Assembly (NCBI GenBank): GCA_030267565.1
Contig: BRXU01000020.1
Span: 547,501-611,500 of the forward strand
Direction: 5' to 3'
DNA length: 64,000 bases
Origin: Pleodorina starrii
Taxonomy: Eukaryota; Chlorophyta; Chlorophyceae; Chlamydomonadales; Volvocaceae
This document shows, piece by piece, positions 1 through 10,675 of the stretch. Below the pieces are notes generated by a model. It saw only the letters and a program-made list of their open reading frames with translations. It had not been told where the DNA came from and made no database searches. Within the stretch, counting starts at the first letter, position 1; the number at the start of each line of letters is the position of its first letter. Both the position numbers and the translations under genes were made by a program.

Positions 1-80
1 CACCCACGAGATCTCCCAACCCCCTCAAACCCTAAAACCCAACCCCAGCCCCCCACCACACAACATCTTCGCGCCCGCCA

Positions 81-3060
81 TCACCCCGCACCCCACCCAC
101 CCACCGAGTGCCCCCTCCGCCGCGCCAGGTCCGCTGCAGTACGACCCTTCTTGTCCGTCGCCGCCAGCGCCGCCACCACCCTCGGGACCCCCTGTCCCCC
201 CGCACTTCCATCTCCGCCGCCACCACCGCCGCCGCCCGGTCCCGCTGCAGCCGCCGCCGGCGCTGCCGCCAGCGCCCTCAGCAGCGCCGCCGCCGCCGCC
301 GTCCTGCCGTACAACGCCGCCAGGTGCAGCGGCGTGTGGCCCTCCTGCCGCGTCTTGGCGCGCAGCAAAGCCGTCGGCTCCGAAACCACTGGTAGCAGAG
401 CCGCCAGGGCGGCGGCGCTGGGCGGCTCCGCCGCCTCCGCCTCCGCCGCGGCAGCGGCGGCGGCGGCCGCCGCGCTGGCGAGCTCCTCCCCCGCCGCCGC
501 CGCTGCTGCGGCGGACTCCTCCGCTGCCCTCAGCAGCTGTGTCACCACGTCTCCGTGTCCGAACTTGGCGGCGAGGTGCAGTGGGGTCAGGCCGTCGTGG
601 TCCTGGGATCGATCCGCACAGGGGACAGCACAAGACAGCAGACAGTACCAGCGGACAGCACAGGCGGGCGGACGGAACGGAGGAATGGAGGAATGGAGGA
701 ATGGAGAACTAGAGGAATGAAGCGACGAAGAGGAGCGGATGGCCCGCAATGAAAGGACGGCCGTGAGGGAGGGAGGGAGGGAGGGACGGGAAAGGGATGG
801 GCCAAGCACAGTGACTGGCCAGCACCGCTGGGTCGACCTCTCGAGTCGACCAGCGTCGCCACCAGCGTCGCCACCAGCGTCGCCTCGGCTTCCCGCGTGT
901 CATTATTTCCTTCTCATCTCCTTTGCCCCCGCTCTCCACCCCTTCCCCAGCTCCTCCGCGGCCGGTCAGATCAGGTCAGATCAGACCATGCCAGGCTCAC
1001 CCTCCCTCGGCGCTCGTCCCACCTCACACACGGCCCCCCAAACCCCGACCCCACACCCCAAACGCAGCTCCGCAGCCCCAGCCCCACCACCCCGTCCCCC
1101 CGGCCTCTGCCTCACCGCCGCCGCCAGCACGTGCTCGGGCCTCTCCAGGGAGGCCAGCACTCCCTCCGAAACCAAACCCGACGCTGCCGCCGCCAAGTCC
1201 GCCACCAGGGCAGCCAGGCGGGACCGCTGCACGTCTGCGGCCCCCGTCAGCAGCAGAGCCACCAGGGGGCCCCGACCGGAGCATGCGGCCCAGTGGAGGG
1301 GCGTGCGGCCGCCGTCGTCCCTGGAGCGGGGAGGTTCGGGGGCGAGGGAGGGAGATGGACGGGTTTGAAAAAAGAGGGGTGTGATGATGTAATATGGGGT
1401 GTGACGGATTCGATCGGGGGTTCGCGGGTTTGACGGAGAGATTTGACGGAGAATTTTGACGGAGAGTTCGTTGAGGGGGTAGGGGCAAAAGTGCGCAGTG
1501 CGAGGGTGAGGGGAGAGGCAAAAATCCCCAAATCCGTACGACAATCCACACATCAAGAGACTCGCCCCCAACCGCCCCCAACCGCCGCCTGCCCCACACA
1601 CGCCCCCCATACGCCACCCACGCCCCCGCCCTGACGCAAGCACGTGCCTCCGTCATCGTACGGCACCTACTTGTCGTACGGATCCGCGCCCGCCGCCAGC
1701 AGCGTCCGTACAATCTCCAGCCCCGCCGCCGCCCGCTCCTCGTCGGCGCTCAGTCCCAGGCAGGCGGCCAGGGTGAGGGGGGTGGCGCCATCGCAGAGCT
1801 TGGAGGCGGAGGCGTGTGCGCGCAGCAGCGCCGACACGCAGTCCGGGTGGGCTGCGCCAACACCGGCAGGCGGGCGGGTGGGCGGCGGGAGTGCAAAAGC
1901 GGTCGGCTGCGTGTGCATGTGTGTGTGTGTGTGTTTCAGCGAGCGTGCGTGAAAGCGCGTGTAATTGCGTGGGTGCGTCAGTCAGTTCAGCGGGTATGGG
2001 CGTGGGTGCGTGGCTGTGGGCGCGTGTGTCGTCGGATGTGCGTGGATGTGGAGCGCGTGTGAGCGGAAAGGAGCGGACGCTCCGGTGCTGCGTTTCGCCT
2101 TCAACCCCACCTCACTCCGGCGCGGGTGGCCTAGGCTTGAGCGCCCAGCCATCCATCAAGCCCACCAGCCGACCAACCGCCCAACCCAGCCCAGCCAACC
2201 CAGCGAGCCAGCCGGCTGCCCAGCCAGCCGATCAACTGCCCAACCCGGCCCAGCCAACCCAGCGAGCCACCCGCCCAGCCAGCCGCCCAGCCAGCCGACC
2301 AACTGCCCAACCCAGACCAGCCAACCCAGCCCGAGCAGTCGGCCAGCCAGCCAACCCAGCCAGCCAACTAGTTAGCCAGTCAGGCACCCACCGTGTATGA
2401 TGGCAACGTGTAGGGGGGTGCAATCGTTCCGGTCGGTGCTGTTGACCAGGCGCCGGAACAGGACGCTGAGGGGGAGGCCCTGGCGGGGGACGAGGGGCGA
2501 GGGGTGTAGGGTTTGAAATATGCGAACCGGAATGAACAGGGGAGGGGGGCTGGTAAGAAGTGGTGAGGGGACGGGCGCGAAACCCGTCTACGTTTGGCAG
2601 GCTGACATGCCCATATCCGGCTCTCTTACTCCAGACAGGGAATGTTTAGCTAAAGGGGATGGAAGGGGAGGGAAAACGGGATCCGCACTAGCTTCCAGCT
2701 CACCACGCTCGCCTCGTCTGACAATGCCAGCAGCCGCTCGAGAGTGGCCGCGTCTCCCGCCTCCGCTGCGTTGTGTAAGGCTCTGCAGCGTGTTCAACGG
2801 ATGCCACGTGTGCACAGCCTTGAAGTCAAGCTCTTGCCGGAAGTCGGTCGCGATTGCCGCCAAAACAGACATGGACGGTACGATGCCAGATACACCTAAG
2901 ACTACATACAACTCAGCATGAAACGTAAACCCTATTTCTGACGACAATCCTGGTCCAGCTGGATTTATGTCCTAGGATGCAAGGCCGATGCCAGCGCCTT
3001 CACTCACACGCTGATGGAGCCGTCTTCCTCATCGTAGCCCGAGTCTGATGACTCGGACAT
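81..3060 (-). CDS. Ankyrin-repeat protein, six exons
   Basis: Exons on the minus strand are 3060-3008, 2782-2704, 2479-2392, 1851-1671, 1320-1116 and 602-81. All junctions are GT-AG and phase is kept throughout, giving about 375 aa if the TGA at 81-83 is the stop. The start MSESSDSGYDEEDG is acidic and unstructured. About six ankyrin repeats follow, marked by DCTPLHVAIIH, GATPLTLAACLG, GGRTPLHWAACSG, DGLTPLHLAAKFG, EGHTPLHLAALYG and GRTAADLARRRG. Long Ala and Gly runs interrupt the repeats in the last exon. No enzyme domain, signal peptide or membrane segment is seen, so a cytosolic or nuclear protein-interaction role is likely; the partner is unknown. A possible donor GTGGGT at 104 could extend the gene past the left edge of the window instead of ending at 81. 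The fold call is firm; the 3' end is not. Confidence 0.8.
2150..2375. repeat. CCAGCCAACC-type minisatellite in an ankyrin-gene intron
   Basis: A C-rich degenerate array of CCAGC and CAACC units fills most of the intron between ankyrin exons 2392-2479 and 1671-1851. The open frames across it are low-complexity (W/G or P/A/Q) and are not credible proteins. Confidence 0.7.
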
Positions 3061-3789
3061 CTTCACAGATTAGGTGGAATCAACCCGCTTACAACTCAGA
3101 TTTGTTCCGTGAACCGGCCTGCATATGCTTGACAGACCAACAGGAACCCATCGAGTGCAATGCAAATTTGCAAACTGCGCAGCAAGTGCGGTACCTTCCG
3201 GTCAAGCCAGAAACGCTGTACATCGCCTACAACAATGCCGTACGGTCCCGGAGCAGCGAAGCCAAGCACCGAAGCACGGAATGGAAATAAGCAACCGAAA
3301 GCGGCCGCAAAATCCATTGCTATGTTCTGAAGGTTTGTCTTGTTACGGGAATTTGGATTTCCTCTTCGAGCTGTCCGCTGCTCTGTCTGTCAGACGCACA
3401 GGGCCGCTAGCCCGTGCTCGCCAAGCCAGTCAAACACGGCGCCCGTCCGGGATATCTCCGCTTCTGCGCACAGGCCTGCCTCACAAGCCTCATAGCTACC
3501 AGAAGTAAGCAAGCACAACGAGCACTCACAGCGCCCAAATGCACACGGCCCACACGCGCCCACACCTACCGTCATCCCCACCGGCGGCAGAACTCCCCCG
3601 GTCCTTCCGCGTGGGTGGGCTGCTCCCCGCCACCGGCAGCTCGTCGGCACCTCATCGGAAAACTGAATGGACCGTTTTACAGCGGAAGGACCGCCCAGAA
3701 GGCTTGAAAAAAGTCAAGCGGGTGCCGCTCCTCGGAGCCTGGATGGGTTCGGACGCGCCAGGCTGGAAAGCGGCGAGTTTAGTTGGTGC

Positions 3790-3960
3790 GCGGACGCACG
3801 GACGACGGCGCGTGGGTGGGCTGTCGGCTGTCGGCTGTGCGTTGGTGGGCATGTGCGGTATGTATGGCGATTTGCAGAGGCGAATATCTTTCATGTATGT
3901 CAACCGGATGAATACCGGATCACCGCATCACTGGTTGTTCGATCTATCGTGGGGGTGAGA
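3790..3960 (+). promoter_or_regulatory. Conserved upstream block of Cys-rich gene A
   Basis: The block matches 10150-10290 upstream of gene B, including GCGGTAT, GATTTGCAG, GAATATCTTTCATGT and an ACCGGAT stretch. A second shared block lies at 4456-4528 versus 10446-10525 (TCTAGAC, then CTACCCAGCT, CCCCGCCGTA). Conservation between the paralogues suggests retained promoter or 5' UTR sequence, but it could simply be leftover duplicated DNA. Confidence 0.4.
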
Positions 3961-4058
3961 AGTGCGGGGAGTGCGGGGCCTGTGGTGTGGTCTGTGGTAT
4001 GCCTGCCGGGCGCTGGGTGCCCAGCTGTGTTTCCCAGCTGGGCGCCTCACAAACATCA

Positions 4059-4062
4059 TCTA

Positions 4063-4143
<81 letters not shown>
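4059..4143. repeat. (CAT)n microsatellite
   Basis: About 27 perfect CAT/ATC units lie upstream of Cys-rich gene A. Translation gives poly-His, poly-Ile, poly-Asp or poly-Met depending on frame and strand, so overlapping open frames are artefacts. Confidence 0.95.
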
Positions 4144-4144
<1 letters not shown>

Positions 4145-4623
4145 GCTGGTCTGAACTCTGAAGGTCCATTTGGCTGCATGCACAACGAAACTTGGACAAA
4201 CAAACAAACGCCAGACGGAACCTCTCGAAATAAAGTCGAAAACCCAACATCGCGTCGGTCGCCGGCGAGGACGCGAAGGGACTCGACGAGAACGACGCGC
4301 CAGCCAGATCGTGTTCGTTGTTCTGGACTTTCATCCTTCGAGCTACAGCTGCGCCGGGTGGACTTGCAGGTGTTCCAAGGCACAGTTAGTTGGACATGTT
4401 TGGTTGGACGGCTGGGGCTGGGGCGCTGGGGCTTGCTGGGCCCTGCTGGGCTAGCTTCTAGACGGCCGTTGGAGCCATAGAACTTCCGTCTACCCAGCTC
4501 CCCCGCCGTACTTTTACAGTTCTGTAATACTATCTTTCTAGATGGCGATTTACGCTGCTTGGCTTGTCTACACATTTTGCGCGCACATCGGTTATGTGTC
4601 GGTTCAGTCTGTCCATTGCCGAG

Positions 4624-7600
4624 ATGCGGCGGCAACCATGCTCAATGAGGCTTGTCAGAAGCGCCCTGCTGTTCGTTTTGTTGTCCTGCATTTGCATTAA
4701 TGGAGAGGGATATGCTTCGTTTGTTCGTCAAAATGAGGGTCCGAGGACGGCGCTGGCAGGGCTGCTGGGACAGCCGACGAGGCAGCCGGTGTATGCCACC
4801 CGCGGAGCAAGTGCGGCCCGTCGCGCGTTGCTTGCTGCCACATCGCAGCCCAAGTGCTATTGGGTCCCAGAGGCTGGGAGCTCTGGTGTTGACGGGAGTT
4901 GCGAGCTGAATGACTACTTCATTTTGACCCTGCGAGGCCGCCCACCAAACCTACGCTCCAGGTGAGCTGCCGCCCGTTGTCCAAGCATCATCTCTGCCGA
5001 CACATCGAAATGCCTGGTTGCGTCACCCCGTCACATATTGTTTTCATTAAGTTTGGAAATAGGGTCCTAGATCGCTCCTGATCGCTGGATGATACCGTAG
5101 AGCTTCTTACCAAGCAAGCACATCAGACAGGGATCAGACCTCCGCCGGCAACAATGCGCAATTGGGACCGAAGATAGTGTGAATACAATAGAAAATGCTG
5201 GGAGCGATGTCACCGGAGTTGCCTCTTCGTCTAGAAGGAATTGCCTCCTCGTCTGCTCTGTCGTCTAGTATGACGGCAATGGATCGGCTTTCGCACCGCG
5301 CTGGCACACAGTCGCCTTTCAAGTTTCAACCATTCGTTATTTCACAGATTTCAGTGAGGATTGGAGCAAATAAAAGCATTTTTTGTTGAGCAACACGAGG
5401 GTCCCACGATTCGGAGGGCAGTTGGTGGATTCCACGGCTGTCGAAGTCGAAGCTTGGAACCCAAGGAACCGTCGTTACAACTTGTAAACCAGGAACTTTA
5501 TATATATGTACTACATACTTTTCGATCAATTCAACAGTATTAAAAGGTTAACCGTTTTCTGCGAGAACGGCGAATTAAAGCGCCAGTGGACGTTCAATGA
5601 ACGGAGAGAGAGCTCTAGCGGTACCCTGTGCCCCCTCCGGCTCGTCACGTCGTCACGTGACTGGCTGACAAAGCCCCGAAACTCGTGGTTCTCAAGCGCA
5701 TCCAAACACACACAGCTCAAGCGGGACGCGCTGTTGTTGATCCCCAGTCCTGAAGCACAGAAAACACGTGCACGTACCCGTGCACAGAAAACACGCGCGG
5801 TCGCCCCTCTCCCCACGCCACCCGGGCGCCGGGCCGAGCATCACGCTGCACCTCTTCCCGCCTTGGACAGGGTCGTGGCGTACGGGCTGTACAAGAAAAG
5901 CGTCTGCAAGTCGTACAATACGAAAGCGGCTTGCGTTGCCAACCCCGCCGACGCGTGCAGCTGGGACCTAGAGGAAGGTGGCTGCCACCCGTCCGAGAGC
6001 CTTCTGGACGATCCTAAGGTACGGCAGTTGTAGTATGTACAGTTCGGCCGGTGCGCTGATCGATACGGCCGGTACGGCAGCACGGCGGTACGGCCCTGGC
6101 CTGGCCCTGCCCAGCCTCCGGCTCCCGCGCTCTGTCTTAAATTTTAAGGTCGGCACGTTCCGGCCAGCCTGTTTCGAACATTCCTCTCTCATTTTTGTTC
6201 TTCACTTGCACAGATGTCCTTCGACGTCCTTCCTCTCGTGCACAGCTGTCCTTTTATCAGCAGCGCCCACGTCGGTCCCTTCACTACTGCGATTCGTCAT
6301 CGTTGTCACCTTTGTCTGTTTTGCCTCCTTACGTTTGCTCAGGTCCTTCGGGACCTTCGCGGGAATCTGTACTGCAATGGATCACTGTTCGATTCGGCCA
6401 TGAGATGCGCCCTGACGGCCCGGACAGCGCCCAGAGGCGGCGGCGGAGGCGGTGGTGGCGCCAGTTGCACGTCGTCAGCGGCGGGCGCCGAGTGCGTCTA
6501 CCTGTCGCAGGCACAGCTGCTGGAGGGCAAGCTGAGTACAGCAACGCTGCCGTATTTTGGGCTGATGAATCTTGTATCGAGCATCACGGCAGGTACGGAG
6601 GGGAGTGAGGGAGGAAGGGGGGGTGCGGGGACGGGTCAGCAGGGTGCGGGGGGAAGGGGTGAGGGTTGGGAAGGGTAAGGGACCGTCGGTTATATATATA
6701 ACCGTTATATTCAAAACCGTTATATTCAAAACAGTTATATTCGTTCCTTCATTCAAACCCTGAAACCGCAACGAACTTCATGCCCCCCGAAACCCTGGTC
6801 CGCCAGCCTCCCGCCGGTCTTCCTCAATCCCCGTCCCGCCGCCACCCTTCCTCTGCAGCTGCTGCCTTTACTACTGCAGATGTTAATGTGTCTGCTGATG
6901 TGAAGGCTGACGGAGGTCTGTGTACGGCGCGCTGGCTGCGGCAGGATGACACGCTGGCGTGGCTGAAGCGGCGCATGGCCACCAACCCGCAGGTGAGCTG
7001 CTGGTGTCGTACATCGCAGATTTTTTGCTTCTGACCTAATATAGATCTTGATCATGATCTTGATCTTCGCTGATCTCATCGCATCTTATTTTGATCAATC
7101 TAATCTCATCTGATCGTATCTGATCTGGCATCGTCACCGTAGACATACATCTGTAGATTCTACATGCGTGTGCATACGGGCGAGTCAGTGGACCACCGAG
7201 CACCGTGGTGGCTGAATGCAGACGACGTGTGTGTGGGGGGGTGGTGGTGGTGGAGGTGGTGGTTGTGTTTATGTCAGTGGACCACCAACCGACCAGCAGA
7301 GGATCATGGGAGGATGGTTCTCTTGCACGTCATCATGTGGTGGGGATCTTGTTAAGCCTCTGTGGTCCAGGATCTTCGAGATCCGGATCCGGATCCGGAT
7401 CCAGGCCCGCTTTGAACATCGTCGGTCGCCGTACATGTTGGTTCCGGAAATGCCGTACATCCCCTCACCGACCCCCTCGACCCCTCATCCGGACACCTCA
7501 TTGACCTTCCGTCCTTCCTGACTCCGAAACCCAACCCAACCCACCTGTCTGCTGCATGCCTCCCGCCCCGGCCCCCCCCCACACACGCACGCACGCATAC

Positions 7601-8922
7601 TTGCCGTACAAACAGTACGGATTCCTGCAGCCCGACCTAATCGGGGCCTGCAGCGGTACAGAGTGGTTTCTCAAGGCGCTGGCGACCGCCACCACCGCCT
7701 GCACCGCCGCCGGTGGTACCCGTGGCAACCCCTACCCGCAACCAGCCAGATGTGAAGCCGTGAAGGGTTGCATCTGGGACTCTGACAGCGACTCTTGTCA
7801 ATTTGATGATTACGAGATGCTGCTGCGCGACATCCTCGTCGACCCGAACGATGTGAGTCGTATAATGCCGTACAAATCCTCGCTTCGTAAGCGGGTGCGG
7901 GTCCTGACAGCAGAGGGAGTGGGCAGTGCCCAGGGTGGCTATCTTAGGGTTTGCTGAGTATCTAGCAACGGCCAGAGGTAGATACTCATGGCTCAGAAGC
8001 GCTGAGAGTATCTGTCAGGATCTGTCTAGGAGGAGATTTTACCGGCTAAACACGGCTCCGGGAGATGTCATGCCCAGCGCACCAGCGCCATGCACCAGCG
8101 CCATGCAGCGCACCAGCGCCCAGCGCACCAGCGCCACCACCGCACAAGCCGCACCGCCGCAACCGACGCCGCCGTGAATGCCTCCTGCGGCTTGTGGTGG
8201 TGGCGTTGGTGCTGCTTGCGGTGGCTGAGGAATGGGCACCGTGGGGTGGATGGGCGGGTCCGGTGTGAGGGGTTGGGGCAAGGAGCACGTCGTCGGGGTA
8301 CGTCGATCGCCAACATCCCCCTCTCCGTCCCGCTATTGCTCCGCGCCACCCTGCCCCACCCTGGTCGCGTAACGCAGTATACCGCCGCCCTCCACTACGT
8401 ATATTTGCATGCGCTAGAAAGCTAGCTCCGTGGACCGCGCCCTCCTTCCGTCCTTGCACCCACGCGCGCGCCCGTTTTCCCCCACATACACGTGACAAAC
8501 CCTGCATCGCATCTACGGTACCCTAACCATCCCTCCATACATTTGACCATTATCTCGCCAACTTCGCTCGCCGAGCCCTAACCGCTGCTGCCTTATGACT
8601 TCCGCTGCCCTTCCGCCCACCGCGCACCTGCCTGCAGCCCTGGGAGCGAGCCCTGACAGATGCACTTCGTTACTGCTACACCGCCGGCGCCTCCAGGGCC
8701 GCCTGCGAGGCCGCCGCCGCCGCCGTGCCGCCACTCAACGTGGATCCCACCCGCATGGCGACGCTGCAGTTCGCCCTCACCGACCCCAACTGGGCTTTGG
8801 AAGGCGCCAGCGCGCCGGTGCGTGGCGGCGGCAGCTTGTCCTGGCTGATGGCGATCGGCGGTGCTGCCGCCGCGGCGCTGCTGGGTGGTGGCCGCAGCGG
8901 TTGGCTCGGTGGCGGCATTTGA
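4624..8922 (+). CDS. Secreted Cys-rich protein A, unknown family, six exons
   Basis: Exons are 4624-4961, 5871-6018, 6343-6592, 6880-6992, 7616-7852 and 8638-8922; phase is kept and the product is about 456 aa. I chose the ATG at 4624 because MRRQ is also the start in paralogue B; an in-frame ATG at 4594 would add ten residues. A signal peptide follows (LVRSALLFVLLSCICI). The body carries repeated cysteine motifs of the form AC...CxWD...C, for example around ACVANPADACSWD in exon 2 and GCIWDSDSDSC in exon 5. The C terminus has a hydrophobic Ala/Gly/Leu segment (SWLMAIGGAAAAALLGGG), which could be a membrane or lipid-anchor signal. I do not recognise the family. Being secreted or surface-anchored is inference. 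It is the upstream member of a tandem pair with gene B. Confidence 0.8.
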
Positions 8923-10675
8923 CGGTCGCCGCCGTCGCCGCTCCTGACCCATGGGTCGGTGGTGGTGGCGGCGGCAGCGGTGGTGGTGCTGCTGCTGCTG
9001 CCGTTGGAGTTGTGACTGCGGGCGCGGCTGAGCGACCAGGATGACGTTGTACAGAATCAGGGGGTTGTGCGCGTGGCGGTGGGCGATGGCGGAAGCGGCG
9101 GCGGCTGCAGGCAGGAGAAATCGGCCAGGGCCCGGGGCCGGGGATGGCGCCAGCGGCTGCGGCTGCGGCCTCCTCCTTCCGATTGTGACGGCGGTGCGCG
9201 GCGGTTAGCTCGCCGCGGAGCATGGCTCGCACCGCACTTTGACACATTCGAATTGATGCTCTCTCTCTTTTTCTCTTCCGGGGCTGATGCAGATGTGAAC
9301 GGGCGCACTTGCGGGCAAGCAACGCGCGCGGCCCGAGCGCCCGACCTTCATCTATCAGGCGGCATCAGGCGGCGGAAGCGCGGCGGCAGTAGATACTAGA
9401 TAGTGCCTCTTACTCGCTCCGTCCCCGCCCTTGCCGCGTTTGCTTGCCTCGTGTACATTGCTTCATCTACATGCCGTGTTGGTGGCATAGCACAAGCGAG
9501 CAAGCGAGCAGGCAAGCAAGCGAGGCGTCTGCCTGCGTGCGTGTTTTTGCGGGCGTGCATGGCTAGTTGGCACGCACCGTGCAAGTGGGGTTGTCCTTGT
9601 ACAAGCCCGAGCGAGCACTTGAGTGTGCGTGGGGAGGGGGAGGGCGGAAGAGAGGGAGAGGAGGGGGCGAGGTAGGGCCGGGTTGCACTGTACTTCGTTG
9701 TTGGTAGCGGCGGCAGGGGTTGCAGCGGGTCCCAAAAGTAGGGCATTGTTAAAATACTCATTATTATCAGAATTGAGGTTCTTAGGGCGTTTAAACCGTT
9801 CATAGGGAGTGCGCAAACATGCGTGGTGTGGCAGATTGATGGGGGTTGGAATAGTCGAATAGAGAGGGCGCGGGCGGACATGTGCGGTGGGTGGATCCCG
9901 ATAAGAGGATGCGTGGAAAAATGTAGAGTACCAACTAACTAACCGACCAACCGACCAACCGACCAACCCTGACCAACCGACCACAGCGAAGGAACCGTGC
10001 GTGGCAAGTCTGGCCAGCCCCAACGAACCCGCACAACAGCAATCGAAAACCGCGGCCGAAACAGCACCAAGGAAGAAAAAAGCGAGTCGTGAACGAACCA
10101 AGGGTAGCTTGGAACATGCGCACACGTGCACGCAGGCCCGTGGGACGGCGGTGCAGACGCACGGACGACGACGGCGCGGTGGTGCTTGTGGACTGTGCTG
10201 TGCAAGGGCTCAGGTGCGGTATAGAGATTTGCAGCGGTGAATATCTTTCATGTCCACTGAAAACCGGATCAGTTTATTGGCGGGGGTGAAGTATATATGG
10301 GGGCTGTGGTGTGGTGCGGCTGTGGTGTGTCTGTCGGGCACTGCGTTTCTCACAGCGCGTTACACATCGCAGAGTAAACGTTGAGACTTCAAGCTGCACG
10401 CATAATCGTAGTAGACGTGCTTAGACAGTTGGGACGACGGGTTAGCTTCTAGACCGATGTCTGGGCGCCAGATGGAGCTTCCGCCTACCCAGCTTCCCCC
10501 GCCGTAGTTTCACAGCTTGGGCAGTACCGGTACTGCCTTTCTTGTTAGCCGTTACTGGTTGGCCTTGCACTGGTTGGCTTGTTTACATGTTTAGATACGC
10601 GCTAAACACACACGCTACGGCATACATCTAATTATCGATTCATCCGTCCGTTCATTCTGTTTGTTCAGTGACGAG
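8923..10675. other. Spacer between Cys-rich genes A and B
   Basis: The first ~330 bp are GC-rich and match 18571-18880 after gene B, so they are probably 3' UTR copied with the gene. The rest has short ACCGACCA and GCAAGCGA repeats around 9500 and 9940-9985, then the gene B upstream block. No coding exon is supported. Confidence 0.55.
10150..10525 (+). promoter_or_regulatory. Conserved upstream blocks of Cys-rich gene B
   Basis: These match the blocks upstream of gene A in the same order and orientation, ending about 150 bp before the gene B start. No TATA box or known factor site was identified with confidence. Confidence 0.4.

Larger units (their letters stand above)
3061..4623. other. Divergent intergenic region
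   Basis: This stretch separates the minus-strand ankyrin gene from the plus-strand Cys-rich gene A and probably holds both promoters. No convincing exon is seen. It contains a CAT microsatellite, and blocks near 3790-3960 and 4456-4528 that recur in order upstream of Cys-rich gene B. Confidence 0.6.

Noticed and set aside
25..720. Long open frames on both strands rich in Gly, Arg, Pro and Ala
   Set aside because: They are shadows of the GC-rich ankyrin exon; only one minus-strand frame carries TPLHLAA repeats with splice-consistent ends.
3962..4635. Open frames with poly-His, poly-Ile, poly-Asp or poly-Met
   Set aside because: Produced by the CAT microsatellite.
9396..10131. Overlapping minus-strand frames of 160-220 aa
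   Set aside because: Low-complexity composition, no splice logic, no recognised domain, and in the flank shared between duplicated genes.
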